Notes: generated from the letters alone by a model not told the origin. 64,000 nt of DNA from Prevotellaceae bacterium (GCA_021772015.1 JAETNS010000009.1:1-64000), one strand, 5' to 3'. Shown: positions 8,363 to 18,319, numbered from the stretch's first letter. A program made the numbers and translations.

Positions 8363-9416
8363 GCCGAAACTTTCAGTATGCTTGATTCTTAATGGAGACC
8401 ATTTTTTAAGACATGTATCCTATTATCCGGAATACAAACAGAAAAATAAGCGACAAATTCTCTTAGACCAATTGCGTCAGATATGGAAATTCGGATATCC
8501 AAATCAATATTATTTTTCATATGGATTTGATGTCAAAAGCAAACAAGTAATGCAGGAATACTTACATTACAATCCGTTTATGATTGTCAGAGATAAGTAT
8601 AACTACATACAACACGGATCAACCGCCATCCTTAGAGATAAGGTATTCTTTGGAATGTTTTGTGACTATCTCGGAGTCGAATCGGGAAAGAATATTGGAA
8701 TTACATTTGGTGAGAATGTTTTCTCTATCGCTTTAAAGAAACAGATCACACTGGAGGAATTCTGTAATTCTTATTCCGGGGAATTCTTTGTAAAGTTAAT
8801 TAATGGCGAATGTGGTAAAGGGATTTTCAAACTTAAAATAACAGCTGCCACAATATACATTGATGATTCCAAATCTGATATCGGACAACTAAAACGTCGG
8901 ATTAAAAATTCCACCTACCTTATTCAAGAAACTGTCAAACAACATCATTTGATGTCTGCGCTTCATAAGGAATCTATTAACACGATTCGATTAGTGACGA
9001 TTAAAAATGTCAAAACCAATAAGATCGAACTTTTCCCTTCGATTTTAAGAATCGGTACAGGAAAATCGATCGTTGATAATACGTCACAAGGAGGAATCGC
9101 TGTAGGCATTGATTCGCAAATGGGAAGACTTAAAGAATATGGCTTCTTTAAGCCGGAATTTGGTGGTAGAGTGTCAATTCATCCTGATTCAAATATAAAA
9201 TTTGCAGAATTTATCATTCCGTTTTGGAAAGAAGCAGGAGAGCAAGCCAAATTACTTCACTCTATGCTTCCTGATATCCATTCGGTCGGGTGGGATATAT
9301 CAATCGGAGAATCTGGCCCCATATTTATAGAAGGGAATGATAACTGGGAAATCAATGGCCCTCAAATTTGCCATGGCGGGTTGAAGAGAGTGTTTAACAG
9401 GTTACTATTAGGGTGA
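8298..9416 (+). CDS. Sugar-transfer-associated ATP-grasp protein
   Basis: 372 aa. A lysine in FFVKLINGECGKGIFKL, the TSQGGIAVGID segment and the C-terminal EGNDNWEINGPQ with Mg-binding acid residues fit the ATP-grasp_ST family of capsule loci. ATP-grasp enzymes form carboxylate-amine bonds through an acyl-phosphate, so this one may couple an amino acid or sugar acid to an amine; the substrates are not known. The ATG lies inside the end of the CapA gene (65-base overlap), implying translational coupling. It is very AT-rich: 8401-8460 has 17 G+C in 60 bases by hand count. Confidence 0.75.
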   Translation: MSRLTTFIKEAYRFLIINISIKPKLSVCLILNGDHFLRHVSYYPEYKQKNKRQILLDQLRQIWKFGYPNQYYFSYGFDVKSKQVMQEYLHYNPFMIVRDKYNYIQHGSTAILRDKVFFGMFCDYLGVESGKNIGITFGENVFSIALKKQITLEEFCNSYSGEFFVKLINGECGKGIFKLKITAATIYIDDSKSDIGQLKRRIKNSTYLIQETVKQHHLMSALHKESINTIRLVTIKNVKTNKIELFPSILRIGTGKSIVDNTSQGGIAVGIDSQMGRLKEYGFFKPEFGGRVSIHPDSNIKFAEFIIPFWKEAGEQAKLLHSMLPDIHSVGWDISIGESGPIFIEGNDNWEINGPQICHGGLKRVFNRLLLG

Positions 9417-9419
9417 CAA

Positions 9420-10214
9420 ATGAGAAAAATTACTGACGTAAAAGAACTTCGGGAACTACAAATGCAGGTTCTTGACAAAATTCATAATTACTGTCAAGAA
9501 AACCAACTAACATATTTTATTTCAAGCGGAACACTTTTGGGTGCTGTCCGTCATGGTGGCTACATCCCATGGGATGATGACATTGACATATACATGCCCA
9601 GAAGTAGCTTTAATGCATTTTGTGAGGAGTTCAATAACTCTAATGGTCGTTATCGTCTTATAAATGGGTATAATACAGAGGATTATTACTATACATTCCC
9701 GAAAGTAGTTGATACAAAAACTTTGCTTATCGAGAGAGAGCATACAGACAGACAGATCGGAATATATGTGGACATTTTCCCGGTTGATTATGTTCCCCAT
9801 GATCTGTCAGAACGCGAAAGGCTTTTTAAAGAAAAGGACAAAATAAAACATCTTCTAATTGCAAAACAGAGTGCCATATTTAGAACCTTGAGTTTAACGG
9901 GCATTATATACAGGCTATACTCTCGTTTGGCGCCTTCCCGGTTAAAACTATTGAAACGGTTCGATGATTTGATAAGAAACACATCTAAAACTGGACAAGT
10001 TTGCAATTTGACAGATGCCGGCCCCTCGATCAAGGGCTGCTTTAATGCTGATGCTATCGCCGAGGCCGTTGACATAAAATTTGAAAACCGTGTATATAAA
10101 ACAATGGTTGGATATAAGACATATCTCGAACACACATATGGGGATTATATGACGCTTCCTCCCGAAGACAAACGAATCCATCATGAGTTTGAAGCATATA
10201 TTACAAAGGATTAA
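9420..10214 (+). CDS. licD: LicD-family phosphotransferase
   Basis: 264 aa. The hallmark SSGTLLGAVRHGGYIPWDDD sits at ~39-58, followed by DIDIYMPR; these acidic residues bind metal in the LicD/fukutin nucleotidyltransferase fold. LicD enzymes move a phosphocholine-type group from a CDP donor onto a sugar. Together with the LicC-like fusion at the head of the locus it forms a plausible activation/transfer pair for an amino-alcohol phosphate. It starts 3 bases after the ATP-grasp gene. Acceptor and donor are not shown by sequence. Confidence 0.85.
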   Translation: MRKITDVKELRELQMQVLDKIHNYCQENQLTYFISSGTLLGAVRHGGYIPWDDDIDIYMPRSSFNAFCEEFNNSNGRYRLINGYNTEDYYYTFPKVVDTKTLLIEREHTDRQIGIYVDIFPVDYVPHDLSERERLFKEKDKIKHLLIAKQSAIFRTLSLTGIIYRLYSRLAPSRLKLLKRFDDLIRNTSKTGQVCNLTDAGPSIKGCFNADAIAEAVDIKFENRVYKTMVGYKTYLEHTYGDYMTLPPEDKRIHHEFEAYITKD

Positions 10215-10272
10215 TAAGTATATCCTTCATAAGCCAACCGTCAATATAAAAGCCATTATTCAATTTTAAAGA

Positions 10273-12006
10273 ATGACTCAAGTTAAACGTAATATTGCTT
10301 TTGATGTGATAAAAGGGATTGCAATAATAGCAGTCGTATTATATCACTATGGCCTATGTCCGCATGGTTATCTTGGTGTTGACATCTTCCTTGTGATCGC
10401 AGGTTTCTTCACCGCAAAATCTATGTGGCGAAATACAGGCACAGGAAGAGATAAATATATATATAACAGAATATTACGTCTTTTGCCATTGTTATTGATA
10501 GCAGAGATTGTCATATTGGCGTATGGATTATTGTTGATGATGCCTGATGATTTCGAGAACGTCTCTCAATCGATAATAGCCTCCAACTTTTTCGCGAACA
10601 ATGTATTGGCAGATATCACTACCAGGAACTATTGGGATATAATCAATGAATACAAGCCGTTGATGCATACATGGTATCTTGGTGTCTTGATGCAATTCTA
10701 TGTGATATTCGTCTTCTCAGATCTTGTGATTGCCAAATTAAAGGGGAAGTCCCCTAAAGCATATCTTATTTTCTGGGCGATATTCTCTATCGCGTCATTG
10801 GCCCTATTTCTGTCAAATATTTCTAATTCCTCAAAGTTTTACGAGATTCCATTCAGGATTTTCGAATTTGGAGTCGGATGTATCGCATTCTATATCTCAT
10901 TAATGAATCGCAATATCCTGAATCTCAAAGTATGCAATGTTGCTATCATTACAGCTTACTTTGCTATATTGGCGATATTATTTATCAATATTGATTTTAT
11001 CGGCAAGAGTTATATACTTCTGCTGACAGTCATACTTACTTTCATTCTTGTCTATCTCCTCCCGCAAACGCCATTTTCGAATAACAAATTTTTGTTCAAC
11101 AAACCACTCGCTGTTATTGGGATATCCAGTTTCAGCCTGTATATTTGGCATCAGATTGTATTCGCGTTGACACGATATTCATTTACAACGGAATTGAAAT
11201 CAATGACGGTATTTCTTATAGTCATGGCAATAGTGGTAATACTCACCTATTTCTCATACCGTTACGTTGAACGCATGAAATTCTCTCGTAAATATGTAAT
11301 AATCGTAATCTCGTCGTTCATTGCGTTGAACGCATGTGCATTTACTGTCTATGCACGAGCGGGCATATTCTATGACATACCTGAATTGGAAGTGAAGGCT
11401 GACAATATTCAGAAAGGAATGTGGAGCGCCTATTGTGACAGCGGCTATCAGTATGACAGACCATTTCTTAATTCAGGGAAACAGAAGTGGTTGGTAGTAG
11501 GCAATAGTTTTGGTCGTGATTTTGTCAACATCATTAGAGAATCTGCTTATAAAGATTCCATAGATTTGTCATATACTTATGAATTCAAAGACAATGAACA
11601 TATTAATCGCATACGCGAGGCCAACTGTGTATTCATATCCAATCTCGGTGCCACAGAAAAACTTATTAGGGAAGTAAAATCCAACATGGCCTCGGACTGC
11701 AAGCTCGTCATCGTAGGCCCCAAAAATTTCGGGATTAACAATGGTCAAGTTTTTCGCAGAAGGAGACAAGGCGACTATTTTAAATCCACATTAAAAATGC
11801 AACCGGGGTACGAAGAGTTGAATGAAAAATTCAAATCAATGTATCCTGACAATTTTTTAGATCTCATAGAAATAGCCAGAATGCCTGATGGAAATATGAG
11901 GGTATTCAGCGATGATGGCCGTTTTATAAGTCAGGATTGCAGACATCTTACAAAAGCTGGAGCACAATTCTACGCAGGCAAAATTGATTGGTCAGCATAT
12001 CTTTGA
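10273..12006 (+). CDS. Membrane O-acyltransferase (AT3) with C-terminal SGNH domain
   Basis: 577 aa. Residues ~1-360 have ten or so membrane segments and the acyltransferase-3 start FDVIKGIAIIAVVLYHYG with the conserved His25. The region after ~370 is soluble and contains VVGNSFGRDF, the GxS block of an SGNH hydrolase-like domain. This is the OafA layout, in which the membrane part carries an acetyl group across and the SGNH part places it on the glycan outside. It probably O-acetylates the repeat unit made by this locus. Confidence 0.85.
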   Translation: MTQVKRNIAFDVIKGIAIIAVVLYHYGLCPHGYLGVDIFLVIAGFFTAKSMWRNTGTGRDKYIYNRILRLLPLLLIAEIVILAYGLLLMMPDDFENVSQSIIASNFFANNVLADITTRNYWDIINEYKPLMHTWYLGVLMQFYVIFVFSDLVIAKLKGKSPKAYLIFWAIFSIASLALFLSNISNSSKFYEIPFRIFEFGVGCIAFYISLMNRNILNLKVCNVAIITAYFAILAILFINIDFIGKSYILLLTVILTFILVYLLPQTPFSNNKFLFNKPLAVIGISSFSLYIWHQIVFALTRYSFTTELKSMTVFLIVMAIVVILTYFSYRYVERMKFSRKYVIIVISSFIALNACAFTVYARAGIFYDIPELEVKADNIQKGMWSAYCDSGYQYDRPFLNSGKQKWLVVGNSFGRDFVNIIRESAYKDSIDLSYTYEFKDNEHINRIREANCVFISNLGATEKLIREVKSNMASDCKLVIVGPKNFGINNGQVFRRRRQGDYFKSTLKMQPGYEELNEKFKSMYPDNFLDLIEIARMPDGNMRVFSDDGRFISQDCRHLTKAGAQFYAGKIDWSAYL

Positions 12007-12033
12007 CCTTTCTTTAAAGATTTGACGCAAAAT

Positions 12034-13047
12034 ATGAATCAGCCTTTTATATCAATAGTCATACCTGTATACAACATAGAAAAATATCTGCGCAATTGCC
12101 TGGACTCAGTAGCGTGTCAAACTTATTCCAATTGGGAATGCCTATTGATCGATGATGGATCAACAGATTCAAGCGGCAAAATTTGCGATGATTTTGCTCG
12201 AATAAATAAAAAATTCAAGGTCTTTCATAAAATAAATGAAGGGGTGAGTGTTGCGAGAAATGTCGGGATTGACAATGTAAAAGGAGATTTTGTAGCATTC
12301 ATAGACAGTGATGATATAGTAACCCCGGATTATTTACAGGCATATGTTGACTGTAATCCGCAGCCGGGTAGCCTTAGCATGATCGGGATAAAAACCAAAA
12401 CTCCGATACGAGAATTCCTATCTTACACATACGATGATATTCATTCAATTGAAATTGATAAAGCCGGTCCTCTAATAATTAAATATGATTTGTTTAGGGA
12501 CGGAGGACCAACAAACAAGCTCTTCGACAGACGCTTGTTAATAAACGAAAATCTACGATTCAAAACATCTCTTAGCTTTCACGAAGACCATCTGTTTGTA
12601 TACCAATATTATCTGATTTGTACATCTATAAATCTATCAAGCCATATCGGCTATTATTATATGTTTTATGGAGCAGATTCCTGTAATTCTCTGTCAAGGC
12701 TGGGTAAAAAGAATGTCTACAAACTTATAGAAGCGTCTAAGGAATTCGGTGAAATACTGCCTATAATAATGAGACGATTTCATATCGAAGATCAGCACTA
12801 TATTAATCTGGTAAATACCCGAAATGGTTATTCACAGATTCTTCTTGCGATATTAAACATGTATAAAGATTCCAACTTCTCTGATGGAATGCGACTTTGC
12901 CTATTGAAAAAACTTAGGCCCTACATTAGACACTTCAGATTTAAGTATTCTCCGGTAAGTCTCAAAAGATTCTTGATCCTGACAGTTTTGTCTTTACCAA
13001 TTATCATTTCACATAAATTATTGTCACAAGTAGCAAAATGGACTTAA
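12034..13047 (+). CDS. Family 2 glycosyltransferase
   Basis: 337 aa. A GT-A fold is shown by ISIVIPVYNIEKYLRNCLDS at the N-terminus, LLIDDGSTDSSG, the GVSVARNVGI segment and the metal-binding VAFIDSDD (DxD-type). It adds one sugar from a nucleotide donor to the lipid-linked repeat unit. ATG 12034 is preferred over an in-frame TTG at 12022 because the conserved first strand begins only a few residues later. It overlaps the next gene by 10 bases. Confidence 0.88.
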   Translation: MNQPFISIVIPVYNIEKYLRNCLDSVACQTYSNWECLLIDDGSTDSSGKICDDFARINKKFKVFHKINEGVSVARNVGIDNVKGDFVAFIDSDDIVTPDYLQAYVDCNPQPGSLSMIGIKTKTPIREFLSYTYDDIHSIEIDKAGPLIIKYDLFRDGGPTNKLFDRRLLINENLRFKTSLSFHEDHLFVYQYYLICTSINLSSHIGYYYMFYGADSCNSLSRLGKKNVYKLIEASKEFGEILPIIMRRFHIEDQHYINLVNTRNGYSQILLAILNMYKDSNFSDGMRLCLLKKLRPYIRHFRFKYSPVSLKRFLILTVLSLPIIISHKLLSQVAKWT

Positions 13048-13637
13048 ACGAATATCGTGACAGGGTGGTAAAACGCTCGGTCTTAAGTTTCTTTATAGGA
13101 ATAATAACTCGCTTCCCGAAATTTCTGAAATTCAAATACAGTAGTCTGCGTCTTAAAATCAGGAGAGTCAATCTGGGAGAAAACGTCACAATTTTGCCAT
13201 CTTCTCTTTTTATGCGCAACGTCTCTGTTGGGAACAATACGAGTATTGCACGAAACCTCATAATATCAAATAATGAACGAGAAGTACGCATTGGCAACAA
13301 TGTTATTATCGGCGATGGTGTAAGATTAATCATTGAAAGTCATGATATTGACAGTCCCGGCTGGGAACACACTTGTCCTTCCGACCCACTGATAATAGAA
13401 GACTATGTCTGGATCTGCCCATATTCCACGATATTACCGTCCTGTAAAAGAATTGGTAAAGGAGCCGTCATAGGAGCATGTAGTGTGGTGACAAAAGATG
13501 TAGGGGATTTTGAAGTTGTAGGAGGGAATCCCGCAAAAGCCATTCGGATAAGAAAAACACCCCACACAGATCTTGTGATTGATGCTCTTTTAGGAAATGA
13601 CTTGGTAAGATACATAAAAGTTTGGTTTGGAAAATGA
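13038..13637 (+). CDS. Left-handed beta-helix (hexapeptide) acyltransferase
   Basis: 199 aa. Hexapeptide-repeat turns are seen from ~residue 55 (VSVGNNTSIARNLII, VRIGNNVIIGDGV) to GKGAVIGACSVVTKDV and the closing VVGGNPAKAIRIRK, the standard end of CysE/WcaB/LacA-type acetyltransferases. It likely acetylates a sugar hydroxyl or amine with acetyl-CoA. A basic, hydrophobic N-terminal 40 residues may sit on the membrane. It overlaps both neighbours, so it is translationally coupled. Confidence 0.85.
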   Translation: MDLNEYRDRVVKRSVLSFFIGIITRFPKFLKFKYSSLRLKIRRVNLGENVTILPSSLFMRNVSVGNNTSIARNLIISNNEREVRIGNNVIIGDGVRLIIESHDIDSPGWEHTCPSDPLIIEDYVWICPYSTILPSCKRIGKGAVIGACSVVTKDVGDFEVVGGNPAKAIRIRKTPHTDLVIDALLGNDLVRYIKVWFGK

Positions 13638-14755
13638 AAATAGCTATAGTAACTCCCGGAAGAGCACATTTGCTCGATTGCGCTAAAGAATTCATAAAGT
13701 ACGGGCATGATGTGACATTTTACACAATGGTTTCTCCAGGAAGATGCAATAGATTTGGATTACCACGAAAAAATGTCGTGTCATTTTTTGCTTTCTGCGC
13801 TCCATTGATGTTCTTGTTTAGAAAGATCCGTTTTCCGGGCGATTTCAACCGACGAATATATTATTGGGTGTGTAGGCTTGTGGATATCCTAACAACGTTT
13901 CGCTTGCGTGAGTGTGATGTCATTGTATCTATCAGCGGATGCTCGCTATATGCCATAAAAAAGGCGAAGAAGAAATTTAATGCTCAAATACTGATCGACC
14001 GTGGTGCACGTCACATATTGTCTCAAAAAGAAATCCTATCACAGATTCCTTCGGCTCAGCAAGTATATCAACCTGACATTCGTGTTGAATTAGAGCAATA
14101 TAAGATCGCAGACAAAATCATAGTCCCCTCGAAGCATGTGAAAGAAAGTTTTATGGAATATGATTTCTCCCCATCTAAATTATTTTCTAATCCATATGGC
14201 GTAAACCTTCGAATGTTCCAACCTATCCCTAATGCAGATAAACAATATGACGTTATTTTTGTCGGTAACTGGACGCTTCAGAAGGGAGTGGATATTTTAA
14301 CTAAAGCTTGCGAACTATCGCGATTATCATTATTGCATGTTGGTGCAATCGGGGATTTCTCTTTCCCCACAGGTAGCTTGTTTAAACATCTCGATCCGGT
14401 GAACCAAGATGAGTTGACATATTATTATAATCAAGCTAAAGTGTTAGCTTTACCGTCCAGACAAGATGGCTTCGGACTGGTTTTGTTCCAAGCCATGGCA
14501 TGCGGCCTTCCATTGGTATACAGCCATATGACAGGAGGACCTGACCTGAAGAGTCTGGTACAACACAAGGAATACCTGTTCGAGACTGAAGATATGACAG
14601 CCGAATGTCTGAGCCGCACTCTTGTATCGGCGGTGGAGAAAAGCAAAGGACTAAAAGACACTCACTCATATCTCTCGGAAAAAGACTTGAACGAAATCAC
14701 ATGGGAAGCGTACGGTGATCGGTATAACGAATTCTTAAAATCAATTGGATTTTGA
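13634..14755 (+). CDS. Family 4 glycosyltransferase (GT-B)
   Basis: 373 aa. The C-terminal half carries the GT4 donor-binding pattern: DVIFVGNWTLQKGVDIL, then LALPSRQDGFGLVLFQAMACGLP with the EX7E-like region replaced by DGFGLVLFQ. The middle has DRGARHILSQKEI. ATG 13634 overlaps the previous stop as ATGA and is preferred to the TTG 12 bases upstream. It probably transfers a hexose to the repeat unit; the donor is not predictable. The usual first Glu of EX7E is an Asp here, and the second is Gln. Confidence 0.85.
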   Translation: MKIAIVTPGRAHLLDCAKEFIKYGHDVTFYTMVSPGRCNRFGLPRKNVVSFFAFCAPLMFLFRKIRFPGDFNRRIYYWVCRLVDILTTFRLRECDVIVSISGCSLYAIKKAKKKFNAQILIDRGARHILSQKEILSQIPSAQQVYQPDIRVELEQYKIADKIIVPSKHVKESFMEYDFSPSKLFSNPYGVNLRMFQPIPNADKQYDVIFVGNWTLQKGVDILTKACELSRLSLLHVGAIGDFSFPTGSLFKHLDPVNQDELTYYYNQAKVLALPSRQDGFGLVLFQAMACGLPLVYSHMTGGPDLKSLVQHKEYLFETEDMTAECLSRTLVSAVEKSKGLKDTHSYLSEKDLNEITWEAYGDRYNEFLKSIGF

Positions 14756-16092
14756 AATCAGCTGAATCAATAGCCCGAAGATGCCTGAAATTTTTTCTCG
14801 TATCTTTTTTTATATATTTATTTTTAGAGGGAGTACTCCGAAAATGGGTATTACCTGGAGTTCCTGGCATTATACTGTATGCCCTGAAATATCTCCTTTT
14901 GATCATAATAACAATTATCTATTGCAGCAATAGGTCTAAATTTGCTGTCCGTCAAACAACGCAATCGAGATCGATAAAAGAGGCTTTGGGAATATATATC
15001 CTTATATTGATATTTTCCGGGGCAACAATGGGAATGTACTATAATGGTCCGATTGTTACTGGTATCACATTTTTGCAGTACGCATCTCCGATTATTCTTA
15101 TTTATGCTATTCCTGCTGTCATACGGAATTATAGGAATATTTCATCCATCATCAAAGTTTTTTTGATAATAGCCATGTGTGTTCTGGTGTTGGCATGCGT
15201 ACAGTACTTTTCGCCACCTTTATCACCTATAAATAAATACGCCGAGGAGCTGAAAACCGGTATGGCAATGGTAGGGAATGCAGTTAGAATTTCCAGTGTG
15301 TTTTCATATCTGACCCCATTGGGAGATTTCTGTATTTTGAGCGGCACTATGATGTTGTCATTACTTTTGACCAGGCTGAACTCAAAATGGTCAAGATTGA
15401 TTGTTTTAACAGTCTTGATAATGTCGGTAGTCGTGGCCTTTATGAATGGTGGGCGAACTGTAGTTATACTTCTTATGGCATCCCTACTATTTATTTTATT
15501 ACGAGAAAGTATTGTAAACCGTCGCTTTTCGGTGATGGCGGGAGCTATCGCAGTTTTGTTCATAGCTGTTTATTTTTATAATTCCTATGGTATTACGGCA
15601 GTAGACAATTTTATTGACCGGGCTAACAGTGCCAATGACACAGATACCCGAATATCCCGCATGGTGGATTACGGGCGAATGACTGATGATGCCGGAATTT
15701 TTGGATACGGAATCGGCATTGCAAATCTGTCGGTTCAGTCAATGCTTACTACTCGTCCCGGAATAGATTTTGAAGAAGAAATTGGTCGTGTCGTGTTAGA
15801 GTTTGGCTATTTAGGATTCATTCTGGTAAGTATCTTCAGATTTTATGTCTGGTTAAAAATGCTATTAATAGTAAGATGTATCAGGAATCGCAAGATAAAG
15901 ATGCTTTCATGGGCAACATTAATTATAATTACCCCCATGACTTTCTATCTTCAATTGTGCTTATACAATTGGTTTGCGTACATGTTGTATTTTACTATGA
16001 TTGGCTTCAATTTAGCCCTATCAAATATTGACCTGAATTATAGCATCTTACCAAAAAATCGCCGTGGGAATGGGTGTTTTTTTCTAAACTGA
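14752..16092 (+). CDS. Wzy-like O-antigen/capsule polymerase (first copy)
   Basis: 446 aa, about 11 hydrophobic segments with a large loop near residues 280-345 containing an Arg/Asp-rich stretch, the general shape of Wzy and O-antigen ligase proteins. It starts with TTG overlapping the previous stop (TTGA); no in-frame ATG exists near the first membrane segment, so the TTG start is accepted. The GGRTVVILLMASLLF region resembles the O-antigen polymerase core. It likely joins repeat units in the periplasm. A second polymerase-like gene lies at 20477. Confidence 0.75.
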   Translation: MKSAESIARRCLKFFLVSFFIYLFLEGVLRKWVLPGVPGIILYALKYLLLIIITIIYCSNRSKFAVRQTTQSRSIKEALGIYILILIFSGATMGMYYNGPIVTGITFLQYASPIILIYAIPAVIRNYRNISSIIKVFLIIAMCVLVLACVQYFSPPLSPINKYAEELKTGMAMVGNAVRISSVFSYLTPLGDFCILSGTMMLSLLLTRLNSKWSRLIVLTVLIMSVVVAFMNGGRTVVILLMASLLFILLRESIVNRRFSVMAGAIAVLFIAVYFYNSYGITAVDNFIDRANSANDTDTRISRMVDYGRMTDDAGIFGYGIGIANLSVQSMLTTRPGIDFEEEIGRVVLEFGYLGFILVSIFRFYVWLKMLLIVRCIRNRKIKMLSWATLIIITPMTFYLQLCLYNWFAYMLYFTMIGFNLALSNIDLNYSILPKNRRGNGCFFLN

Positions 16093-16120
16093 CTCTAAAG
16101 GTCAAAATTAAAACCTCACG

Positions 16121-17113
16121 ATGAAGACAGTGATATTTATGAGAAAACGGCGTGATGAAGCGAGTAGTATCGAAGAGATTTTCTATCCGCTAAGGTCGTT
16201 TTTAGGAGAGAATGTTGAAATTATTGAGCTGCCTTATTCAAGCGGTTCGATAATGAATATTGTTAAAAACATCTGTTTTGCGATTAAGCATAAAGGGAAT
16301 ATCAATCATATCTGTGGTGAAGTGCATTTCTTAGCTATTGGATTGGGAAAGAAATCTATTATCACAGTACATGACGTAGAGACCATCTTAACCGGCGACA
16401 AGATCACTCGCTTCATAAAGAAAATGCTATGGTTCGTTTTGCCCTTTAAGAGGTGTGGCAAAATCACATGCATAAGCGAAGCGACATATAGCGAACTCGT
16501 CTCAAAATTTCCATCATGCGCAAATAAACTAAGTGTGATTCATAATCCGGTAAATTCCAATCTTTTAGAGGCTGCAAATTCAACGCGAAACAAGTTTGAT
16601 GAGACAATTCCAGTGATCCTACATGTTGGCACTGCTCCTCGGAAAAATCTTGAAAGGACAATGCCTGTTTGTGCCAGCTTCAAATGTAAGCTACTCATTT
16701 TAGGGAAAATGACCGATCAACAAAAAAAAATAGCCCGTGATTTACACTTGTATTATGAGGAACATTATAACATCGAATATTCGGAAGTACTAAAATTATA
16801 TGCCCAAGCTTTATTTGTGAGTTTTCCATCAATGTACGAAGGCTTCGGAATGCCTATTTTGGAAGCAAACACATTAGGTATACCTATTGTGGCTGGTGAT
16901 ATTCCAGTATTACATGAGGTGGCCGGAAATGCGGCATTATTTGTTGATCCTCTAAGTACGGCTGAAATTACAATGGCTTTTAAACGCCTAATAGAGGATG
17001 AGAATCTAAGAACAGATTTAATAGATCGGGGTAAAAAGAATAGTTTAAATTTCTCACCAGAAAATATAGGTAAACTGTATCAAGAGACATATAAAAACAT
17101 TCAAGAATTATGA
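16121..17113 (+). CDS. Family 4 glycosyltransferase (GT-B)
   Basis: 330 aa. SVIHNPVNSNLLE in the hinge, ILHVGTAPRKNLERT opening the second Rossmann domain, and FVSFPSMYEGFGMPILEANT with EGFGMPILE (EX7E) mark a GT4 retaining transferase. It ends ATGA-overlapped with another GT4 gene, so the two probably act in sequence on the same acceptor. ITVHDVETILTG near residue 85-95 is the usual acceptor-domain loop. AT-rich like the genes before it. Confidence 0.88.
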   Translation: MKTVIFMRKRRDEASSIEEIFYPLRSFLGENVEIIELPYSSGSIMNIVKNICFAIKHKGNINHICGEVHFLAIGLGKKSIITVHDVETILTGDKITRFIKKMLWFVLPFKRCGKITCISEATYSELVSKFPSCANKLSVIHNPVNSNLLEAANSTRNKFDETIPVILHVGTAPRKNLERTMPVCASFKCKLLILGKMTDQQKKIARDLHLYYEEHYNIEYSEVLKLYAQALFVSFPSMYEGFGMPILEANTLGIPIVAGDIPVLHEVAGNAALFVDPLSTAEITMAFKRLIEDENLRTDLIDRGKKNSLNFSPENIGKLYQETYKNIQEL

Positions 17114-18249
17114 GAGTTTTACACGCAATCGAAGGTTTCGATGCACAATTCGGAGGAATTGCCACATGTACTTCCGATTTACTAAAAGCCATGCAATCGA
17201 ATGGACACACAGTTGAGTTATTAACACCGCGACATTCGGAATCAAACAATTTTTTAGGGGAAAATTCCAAATGGGTTCGTAGTTTTAATTATGATGGCTT
17301 AGGCCCGGTTAATTATTCAAGGAATGCCATTCAAGAACTTAAAGCCAGAGATTACGAACTATATCATATAAACGGATTATGGCAGCACATTTGTCATGCG
17401 ACATCGAGTTTTGCCCGGAAACATTATAGGCCTTATGTCATAACTCCACATGGGATGCTGTATCCGGAAACCCTAAGACGGAGCTATTGGAAAAAATGGC
17501 CAATGTTGAAAATATGGTTCCGCAAAGACATCCTCAACGCATCTTGTCTTCATGCCACATGTGAGACTGAAATGCAACATTTGCGGGAATTCGGCTATCG
17601 TGGACCGATAGCTGTTATCGGTAATCCTGTCACTGTTCCCAATTATATTTCTAATATCAAGATCGTCAAACCAGACAAGACCACACTTGGTTTTCTTGGC
17701 AGGTTACACCCAAGAAAACATGTCGAGAATTTATTACGGGGAGCGTCATTATGCAAGATAAAAGATTTTGAAATTATAATTGTCGGATCAGGCGACAAGG
17801 ATTATGAAAAATTCCTGCATGATGAAGTAAACAAACTTGGCCTTGAAAACAAGGTGAAGTTTACCGGGTTCCTCACGGGACAGGAAAAATTCGAGCAACT
17901 TGCCAGACTGTCAGCGTTGTTTGTCCCCAGCGACATGGAAAATTTCGGCATGATTGTTCCTGAAGCATTGCTTGTCGGCACACCTGTCATGGCGAGTCTC
18001 GGCACACCTTGGAAAGATCTGAACGAACATGATTGCGGATGGTGGCGTGATAATTCGCCGGAGTCAATAGCAGCGGTGATTGATGAAGTCGCCACAAAAA
18101 CTCCTGTGGAACTCCTTGAAATGGGGATGAGAGGCCGGGACCTCGTGTTACAGAAATACGAAGCATCCAAAGTGGCAGGCCAAATGCTTGAGCTATATCG
18201 TTGGCTTCTCCAGAGAGGAGAAAAGCCTGATTTCATATGTACTATTTAA
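17110..18249 (+). CDS. Family 4 glycosyltransferase (GT-B)
   Basis: 379 aa. The N-terminal GG loop (FGGIATCTSDLLKAM) and hinge VIGNPVTVPNYIS are followed by LGFLGRLHPRKHVENLL and FVPSDMENFGMIVPEALLVG, the EX7E donor site (ENFGMIVPE). It overlaps the preceding transferase by 4 bases. By eye the first half is AT-rich like the cassette and the second half approaches the GC of the genes downstream, so an old recombination boundary may pass through this gene. Confidence 0.88.
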   Translation: MRVLHAIEGFDAQFGGIATCTSDLLKAMQSNGHTVELLTPRHSESNNFLGENSKWVRSFNYDGLGPVNYSRNAIQELKARDYELYHINGLWQHICHATSSFARKHYRPYVITPHGMLYPETLRRSYWKKWPMLKIWFRKDILNASCLHATCETEMQHLREFGYRGPIAVIGNPVTVPNYISNIKIVKPDKTTLGFLGRLHPRKHVENLLRGASLCKIKDFEIIIVGSGDKDYEKFLHDEVNKLGLENKVKFTGFLTGQEKFEQLARLSALFVPSDMENFGMIVPEALLVGTPVMASLGTPWKDLNEHDCGWWRDNSPESIAAVIDEVATKTPVELLEMGMRGRDLVLQKYEASKVAGQMLELYRWLLQRGEKPDFICTI

Positions 18250-18319
18250 TGACGTTGGTGATATTATATTGATAATGATATCTGGATGATATATCCAGTA
18301 AACACCTTAATATATTTAT

